Of a DNA stretch of 28,811 nucleotides, positions 24,540 through 28,811 are shown piece after piece. The stretch is from DAOVDI01 sp965373045. Lineage in GTDB: Bacteria; Acidobacteriota; Aminicenantia; Aminicenantales; Aminicenantaceae. The notes below the pieces were generated by a model that did not search any database, was not told where the DNA came from, and was given only the letters and a program-made list of their open reading frames with translations. Made by a program: the position numbers and the translations under genes. The stretch covers positions 1 through 28,811 of the forward strand of contig CBDVEQ010000009.1 of NCBI GenBank assembly GCA_965373045.1, given 5' to 3'. The first letter of the stretch is position 1, and the number at the start of each line of letters is the position of its first letter.

Positions 24540-24761
24540 ATGCCGAACAGACTTTTTACAAAAATGGATCTCAAGAAAATCTCTGAAATTAGTTCTCTAG
24601 CCCTCATGCTCCCTTCCTCCATTATAGTAGGCCTGTTTTTCGGATATGTCCTGGATAAAGCCTTTGGAACGCATCCCTGGATGCTGATTGCTTTTTTTTT
24701 ACTAGGTATTGTATCGGGTTTTTATTCCTTGTTTAGGGCATTAAAAAAATATAAAGATTGA
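24540..24761 (+). CDS. AtpZ/AtpI-like small membrane protein
   Basis: The 73-residue protein has two transmembrane helices (about 17-39 and 43-63) with the conserved pattern GLFFGYVLDKAFGTHPWMLI and GIVSGFYSLFRALKK of the AtpZ/AtpI family. Such proteins precede F0 genes in many bacteria and are thought to assist c-ring assembly or Mg uptake. There is no clear Shine-Dalgarno sequence before the ATG. Its stop overlaps or closely precedes the next start. Confidence 0.82.
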   Translation: MPNRLFTKMDLKKISEISSLALMLPSSIIVGLFFGYVLDKAFGTHPWMLIAFFLLGIVSGFYSLFRALKKYKD

Positions 24762-24775
24762 GGAACAAAATTGTT

Positions 24776-25174
24776 ATGGACACCAATAACACAGACATCG
24801 AAGAACGGATCCTGAAAAGAATCCCTTTTGAGATTTTGGGCATTGCCGTCATTTTATCTGTTCCTGTCCTCTTTTTTTTTAACATATCCTCTGCCCTTCT
24901 TTTTATTGCAGGAGGAGTTCTATCTGCGCTCAGTTTCATCTGGCTGAAACAGGCTGTATCACGCTTCCTTCTTAAAGATAAACGAAAGGCATTGTCATCC
25001 GCTGTTTTCATTTATATCTTAAGGCTGATATTGATTATTGCAGTCTTTTCTATTATAATTTTTTTCTTTTCAAAAATGATTTTGGCGTTTGTCGCTGGAT
25101 TCTCAACATTGATCCTTGTCTTTTTTATTGAAGCCGCAGGAGCGCTTATTAAGTTAAAGCAATGGAAGAATTAG
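24776..25174 (+). CDS. atpI: ATP synthase subunit I-like protein
   Basis: The 132-residue membrane protein has four predicted helices and lies directly before atpB, the position of the ATP synthase I family. The sequence itself is weakly conserved (IPFEILGIAVILSVPVLFFF, a long second pair of helices, ending AAGALIKLKQWKN). I chose ATG 24776 with AGGA 11 bases upstream; TTG 24758, overlapping the previous stop, is an alternative. It overlaps atpB by 13 bp. Confidence 0.75.
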   Translation: MDTNNTDIEERILKRIPFEILGIAVILSVPVLFFFNISSALLFIAGGVLSALSFIWLKQAVSRFLLKDKRKALSSAVFIYILRLILIIAVFSIIIFFFSKMILAFVAGFSTLILVFFIEAAGALIKLKQWKN

Positions 25175-25908
25175 AGCACAGTCTGTTCATTGTCGATTTT
25201 GTCAATAAAATTATCGGTAAACCCCTGGCCTTTCTTCTGGGGCTTGCCGGCATTGAGGTCCAAGATCCGGGCCATCTTCTCCCTGACTATTTGGTCATCA
25301 GCCTGATCGTTGTTTTAATTATCATATGCTTTTTCGGCCTCTCGTCAAAAAAGTTCAAAGTGGTCCCCACCAAATTCCAAAGCCTGCTTGAAGTGGTCAT
25401 AGATATTTTTGAAAATCTCATAACGGACATTATCGGAGAAGAAGGGAAAAAATACCTTCCCATGATCGCAACTTTGGGGATCTTTATTTTTCTCTGCAAT
25501 TTGATCGGTCTTGCTCCAGGCTTTATGTCTCCCACAAGCAAACTCAATGTCGCACTCGGATGTGCTCTGGTCGTGTTTGTCTATTACCACTGGCAAGGCA
25601 TCAAAAAACAAGGCCTTTTAAAATATCTCAAGCATTTTGTGGGTCCGATCCCTCTGCTTGCGCCCCTGCTCATCCCGATTGAGATTATGAGCCACCTTTC
25701 ACGGCCGGTTTCCCTGTCTATTCGACTCTTCGGAAACATATTTGCCGAAGAACTTCTGATATTGGTCATGATATCGATCATCCCGTTTTTTCTGCCGCTC
25801 CCATTCATGGCTATTGCCATATTTACTAGTCTAATACAGGCATTTGTTTTTGTCCTGTTATCATGTATATACATCGCAGGTGCAGTGGCCCATGAAGAAG
25901 AAAACTAA
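25162..25908 (+). CDS. atpB: F0F1 ATP synthase subunit a
   Basis: The 248-residue stator subunit forms the ion half-channels against the c-ring. The essential arginine is Arg188 in SIRLFGNIFAEELL, preceded by PIEIMSHLSRPVSL. Other hallmarks are LIGLAPGFMSPTS and a C-terminal FVLLSCIYIAGAVAHEE, all normal for AtpB. Five to six transmembrane helices are seen. The TAA stop is followed immediately by a repeat element, which separates atpB from atpE by 293 bp. Confidence 0.95.
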   Translation: MEELEHSLFIVDFVNKIIGKPLAFLLGLAGIEVQDPGHLLPDYLVISLIVVLIIICFFGLSSKKFKVVPTKFQSLLEVVIDIFENLITDIIGEEGKKYLPMIATLGIFIFLCNLIGLAPGFMSPTSKLNVALGCALVVFVYYHWQGIKKQGLLKYLKHFVGPIPLLAPLLIPIEIMSHLSRPVSLSIRLFGNIFAEELLILVMISIIPFFLPLPFMAIAIFTSLIQAFVFVLLSCIYIAGAVAHEEEN

Positions 25909-26189
25909 CCTGGATTATTCACGGGTCGAAGAGAGGCCAAGGATTCAAGGATGCGAGTGTTCGAGTGAAAAGAAAAGGTGACTGGATTCCCGTTTGCACG
26001 GGAATGACGTAAATTAAATGACTTTGGGCTAAGCTGCTTTAAGCTTTGGGTTCTTCTTCTTTCACTTGACCCCTTGATTCCTCGAACCCTTTGCATTAAA
26101 GTTATAGCTGAAATTGTTAGGATAAAAAGCCTGGCTGTTTATGTTAAGCTAGCGGCAGTTTTTATGAATAAAGCAGACTAAATACATAG
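25909..26189 (+). repeat. Compound intergenic repeat, copy 4 (between atpB and atpE)
   Basis: CCTGGATTATTCACGG starts at the base after the atpB stop. A G-rich arm (about 25935-25975), a REP-like hairpin (25986-26005), a C-rich arm (about 26060-26096, ending CTCGAACCCTTTGCAT) and the leader block 26141-26189 follow. The MITE-like core seen in copies 1 and 2 is missing. Order and orientation otherwise match copy 2 at 11917-12246. Confidence 0.72.
25986..26005. repeat. REP-like palindrome
   Basis: ATTCCCGT-TTGC-ACGGGAAT is a perfect 8-bp stem with a 4-base loop. The wider context GGATTCCCG...CGGGAATGACG is a palindromic unit seen between genes of many proteobacteria. Confidence 0.7.
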
Positions 26190-26201
26190 GAGGAAAATAA
26201 A

Positions 26202-26546
26202 ATGACAAGAAACATTAAAGCATTGGGACTATTATTTTTTATCATCATGATTATGAGCGCTCCACTGTTAGCCCAACCAGCAGAACCCCTCAGCAGCACT
26301 AAGGCATCACTCTTAAAGTGGGCCATCATCATCGGTGGTTCGATCATTGCTATAGCAGCATCGGCCGGCGCTTACTGCCAATCCAGGGCCATCAGCAGTG
26401 CGCTCGAGGGAATCTCCAGAAATCCGAGTTCTGCCCCCCACATACGTTTCCTTCTTATTTTCGGGCTAGTCTTGATAGAAACACTAGTCATTTACACACT
26501 GCTCATCTCCATTATCATACTTATGGTGAATTGGAGTAAGATCTAA
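26202..26546 (+). CDS. atpE: F0F1 ATP synthase subunit c with signal peptide
   Basis: The 114-residue product has an N-terminal signal-like segment (1 to about 25, LLFFIIMIMSAPLLAQ) before the normal two-helix hairpin (about 38-64 and 80-110), joined by the polar loop SRNPSS. The ion-binding carboxylate is Glu93 in GLVLIETLVIY. Aligned to the sodium-type c subunit of Ilyobacter, Gln60 falls on Gln32, Thr94 on Ser66 and Tyr98 on Tyr70. The GxGxGxG helix-packing motif of helix 1 is replaced by A53-x-A55-x-A57-x-C59. Strong GGAGG before the ATG. No b subunit or F1 genes follow. Confidence 0.92.
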   Translation: MTRNIKALGLLFFIIMIMSAPLLAQPAEPLSSTKASLLKWAIIIGGSIIAIAASAGAYCQSRAISSALEGISRNPSSAPHIRFLLIFGLVLIETLVIYTLLISIIILMVNWSKI

Positions 26547-26573
26547 TCGAAAGGGTCCATTTTTCAGGATAAA

Positions 26574-27446
26574 GTGAAGTTTCTTTCTATATTCGCCTTA
26601 ATAAAAACGACCTTTAAAAGGTTTAAGGAGGACAAATGCGCAAATTTTGCCATTACTATCTCCTATTTCACTCTTCTGTGTACTATTCCTCTGGTAGCTC
26701 TGCTGGCGTTTGTAAGCACAAAAATCCTTGGCAATTCCGAACTGGCTTTTAACAGTCTCAATATTTTTTCAGACGAATTTTTTTCCAGATTTAATCCAGC
26801 GTTTTTTGACACGGTTAAAAATATTTCCGCAAATTTTGCCAACCTGGGCCTATTCGGATTGATCGGCTCGTTTATCGGCGCAAGTTTATTGTTTTCCAAC
26901 CTGATCTACTCCATCAACTTTATCTTTAAAGCCAACTATCAAAAATCCTTTGTATATAACCGGCTGATGGAATACCTGATCATGTTCATCATGGGCATTA
27001 TTATGCTGGCTTCTCTCTTTATCACCGCCATATGGACCGCTCTTCATCGCTCGATCCGGGAAAGTACTATTGTAGCCAACCACATCAATCCGAACATTAT
27101 TTCCATTGTTAACAATTTTTTCCTCCAGTATCTCCTTCCATTTGCCCTCGTCTTTTTTGTGTTTTTCTCTCTGTATAAATTTATCCCGGAAATTAAAGTT
27201 CACACTAAGGCCGCTGCCATTGCAGCTGTGATCGGGGCTTTGCTCTGGGAGGTCTTTAAAAGGATCTTTGTCTTTTATGTCGCTCACTTTTCCGCCATCG
27301 GTGTCGTTATGGACAGGTTAGTCAAGGGGACACTGACTTCCATCATCTTTTTCCTGCTCTGGATCACATTCTCTCTAGTGATCTTTCTCTGGGGTGCGGA
27401 ACTTGCCTCGGTATTGAATGAACAACAGCATGAAAAACTCGCATGA
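26574..27446 (+). CDS. YihY/BrkB-family inner membrane protein
   Basis: The 290-residue protein has about six transmembrane helices and the family signature near the start, CANFAITISYFTLLCTIPLVALLAF, with LYKFIPEIKVHTKAAAIAAVIGALLWEVFKRIF and a final WITFSLVIFLWGAELASVLNE. Once called ribonuclease BN, the family is now viewed as membrane transport or envelope proteins of unclear role. The start is GTG 26574 after AGGAT. It overlaps lpxD by 29 bp. Confidence 0.88.
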   Translation: MKFLSIFALIKTTFKRFKEDKCANFAITISYFTLLCTIPLVALLAFVSTKILGNSELAFNSLNIFSDEFFSRFNPAFFDTVKNISANFANLGLFGLIGSFIGASLLFSNLIYSINFIFKANYQKSFVYNRLMEYLIMFIMGIIMLASLFITAIWTALHRSIRESTIVANHINPNIISIVNNFFLQYLLPFALVFFVFFSLYKFIPEIKVHTKAAAIAAVIGALLWEVFKRIFVFYVAHFSAIGVVMDRLVKGTLTSIIFFLLWITFSLVIFLWGAELASVLNEQQHEKLA

Positions 27447-28485
27447 AGATCGGAATACAATTCTGACAGTTGCAGAACTGTCCAGTCTTTTAAACTGCCC
27501 ATTCAGGGGTGATGAAAAGACTGTTATCCGCGGCATTTCCGGCCTTGAAAACGCAGGGAAGGGAGATTTGACCTTTTTTTCCGATAAAAAACTCCGTCCC
27601 CTTTTTGATAAAACAAAAGCTTCGGCCGTCATTCTCCCGCCGGACGTTTTATCCGACCGGATCCCGGCCCTTGTTTCCAAAACCCCCTATCTCACTTTTA
27701 TTAAAGCTGTTTCCTTGTTTTTTGCCCCCTTTAGGCCACAACCGGGGATCCATCCTACAAGCTATGTCTCTCCCTCGGCAATAATCGGAAAGAACGTTTC
27801 CATTGGGGCGTTATCCCATATCGGCGATGGCGTTGAAATCGGGGATGATACGGTAATTTTCCACCTTGTCGCAGTGTATCCAGAGGTCAAGATCGGTTTC
27901 GGATCGATCATTCATGCAAATGTTTCTCTTCGAGAAAATATCCGGATCGGGAACAATGTAATCATTCACAATGGAGCTGTTATTGGTTCCGATGGTTTCG
28001 GCTACCAGCAGACCGGGAATGGACAAAACATAAAGATCCCTCAGACAGGAACCGTGATCATTGAGGACAATGTCGAGGTAGGAGCTAATTCCTGCATCGA
28101 TAGGGCAGCGTTAGGAGAGACCATTATTAAAAGAGGGACAAAAATAGACAATCTCGTCCAGATCGCACACAATGTCGAGATCGGACCTGACAGCATTCTG
28201 GTGTCACAGACCGGGATCGCAGGCAGTACTCGACTGGGGGAAAAGGTCGTTACCGGCGGCCAGGTCGGGATCTCCGACCATCTTACCATAGGAAATCACG
28301 TCATCGCTGCCGCCCAGACCGGTATCTCAAAGAATCTTCCGGATGGAGCATTTGTATCCGGCAGTCCTGCTTCAAACATCCAGGATTGGAAAAAGGCATG
28401 TGCTTCCATTCCTCATCTCTATGAACTCATCCGGGATGTAAGAAAATTGAAAAAGCGGGTGGAAGAACTGGAAAAGAAAGAATAG
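27418..28485 (+). CDS. lpxD: UDP-3-O-acylglucosamine N-acyltransferase
   Basis: LpxD adds the second acyl chain (amide-linked) in lipid A synthesis. The 355-residue protein has the N-terminal uridine-binding domain (about 15-110: FRGDEKTVIRGISGLENAG, DLTFFSDKK). A left-handed helix of hexapeptide repeats follows (about 115-315) with IGSDGFGYQ, the catalytic-type His251 in QIAHNVEIG and GGQVGISDHLTIG. A C-terminal coiled helix (RKLKKRVEELEKKE) closes it. The start may be ATG 27418 or ATG 27430; both lie inside the yihY-like gene, so translation is probably coupled. Confidence 0.96.
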   Translation: MNNSMKNSHEDRNTILTVAELSSLLNCPFRGDEKTVIRGISGLENAGKGDLTFFSDKKLRPLFDKTKASAVILPPDVLSDRIPALVSKTPYLTFIKAVSLFFAPFRPQPGIHPTSYVSPSAIIGKNVSIGALSHIGDGVEIGDDTVIFHLVAVYPEVKIGFGSIIHANVSLRENIRIGNNVIIHNGAVIGSDGFGYQQTGNGQNIKIPQTGTVIIEDNVEVGANSCIDRAALGETIIKRGTKIDNLVQIAHNVEIGPDSILVSQTGIAGSTRLGEKVVTGGQVGISDHLTIGNHVIAAAQTGISKNLPDGAFVSGSPASNIQDWKKACASIPHLYELIRDVRKLKKRVEELEKKE

Positions 28486-28529
28486 ACATCCCTCATTCAC
28501 CGGTTCATTCTCTGCACATTTTAATTAAG

Positions 28530-28811
28530 TCACTTCTTAAACTTGTAACCACTCCAGGGAATTGTTAGAAAATGGACAGGTTTGGAAGGATTATCCTCTA
28601 TCTTTTTCCTTATATTATGCATAAAAGTATCAATTGTTCTTGTTGTGGGATATTTATCATATCCCCAGACTTCATTGAGAATCGTATCACGGCTCACAAC
28701 CTCTCCATCATAAGAGAAGAGAAGCTTGATCAATTCAAATTCCTTGGATGTGAAAGAGAGCTCTTTATTTCCTTTTTTGGCTGTTTGTTTTTTAAAGTTA
28801 ATACAGACATC
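28530..28811 (-). CDS. OmpR/PhoB-type response regulator, C-terminal part
   Basis: The reverse strand is open from the window edge to a stop at 28530-28532 (93 residues seen). It is a winged-helix DNA-binding domain: LSFTSKEFELIKLLFSYDGE, VVSRDTILNEVWGYD, RTIDTFMHNIRKKIEDNP and the terminal TIPWSGYKF (usually T-V-R-G-x-G-Y-x-F). The receiver domain should lie beyond the window. It converges on lpxD across a 44-bp gap with no obvious terminator. Confidence 0.9.
   Translation of the reverse strand, partial: DVCINFKKQTAKKGNKELSFTSKEFELIKLLFSYDGEVVSRDTILNEVWGYDKYPTTRTIDTFMHNIRKKIEDNPSKPVHFLTIPWSGYKFKK

Overview
The window looks like a chromosomal segment from a Gram-negative, probably anaerobic bacterium of moderate to low GC. 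The outer-membrane genes lptD and lpxD and a lipoprotein with a lipobox show a diderm. A group 3b-type [NiFe] hydrogenase, a large NAD-glutamate dehydrogenase and split F0 genes fit an anaerobic fermenter or syntroph. Signal peptides ending in A-Q (LptD, ATP synthase subunit c) lean towards Aminicenantes/Acidobacteriota-like lineages, but a deltaproteobacterial relative is not excluded; the taxon is a weak inference.

Layout. 1-205 (-): 5' part of a lipoprotein gene. 438-3771 (+): membrane histidine kinase and NtrC-type sigma-54 activator, overlapping by 8 bp. A near-ideal sigma-54 promoter at 3934-3949 follows and drives hydBGDA (4005-8467), an NAD(P)-linked hydrogenase, with three receiver-domain proteins behind it (8486-10449). 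10771-11916 (+): a sigma-70 promoter, the broken remains of a hydrogenase maturation protease gene, then hypB and hypA. 12254-18280 (+): glutamate dehydrogenase, methyltransferase, UbiA-family prenyltransferase, MgtC-like protein, RdgB. 18734-24289 (-): lptD, RmlC-like epimerase, rmlB and two GDP-mannose dehydratase/reductase-like genes, an envelope polysaccharide operon. 24540-27446 (+): AtpZ/AtpI-like proteins, atpB, atpE and a YihY/BrkB membrane protein, then lpxD (to 28485). 28530-28811 (-): C-terminal DNA-binding domain of an OmpR-type regulator.

Most notable: the hydrogenase large subunit does not end with a short cleavable tail after its C-terminal nickel motif. It continues in frame into a full HycI/HyaD-like maturation endopeptidase domain with the three expected nickel-binding residues. 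Directly upstream of hypB lie what look like the first ~14 and last ~22 codons of a stand-alone maturation protease, joined by an internal deletion with frameshift. Together these suggest that the peptidase became part of its own substrate and that a separate protease gene was lost.

The intergenic regions at 10.6, 11.9-12.2, 18.3-18.7 and 25.9-26.2 kb carry one family of non-coding repeats. One copy is a 126-bp MITE-like unit with 17-bp terminal inverted repeats. Three element ends lie immediately after the stop codons of hypA, atpB and the rmd-like gene. Two copies end in a nearly identical leader with a five-codon mini-ORF, in front of the glutamate dehydrogenase gene and atpE.
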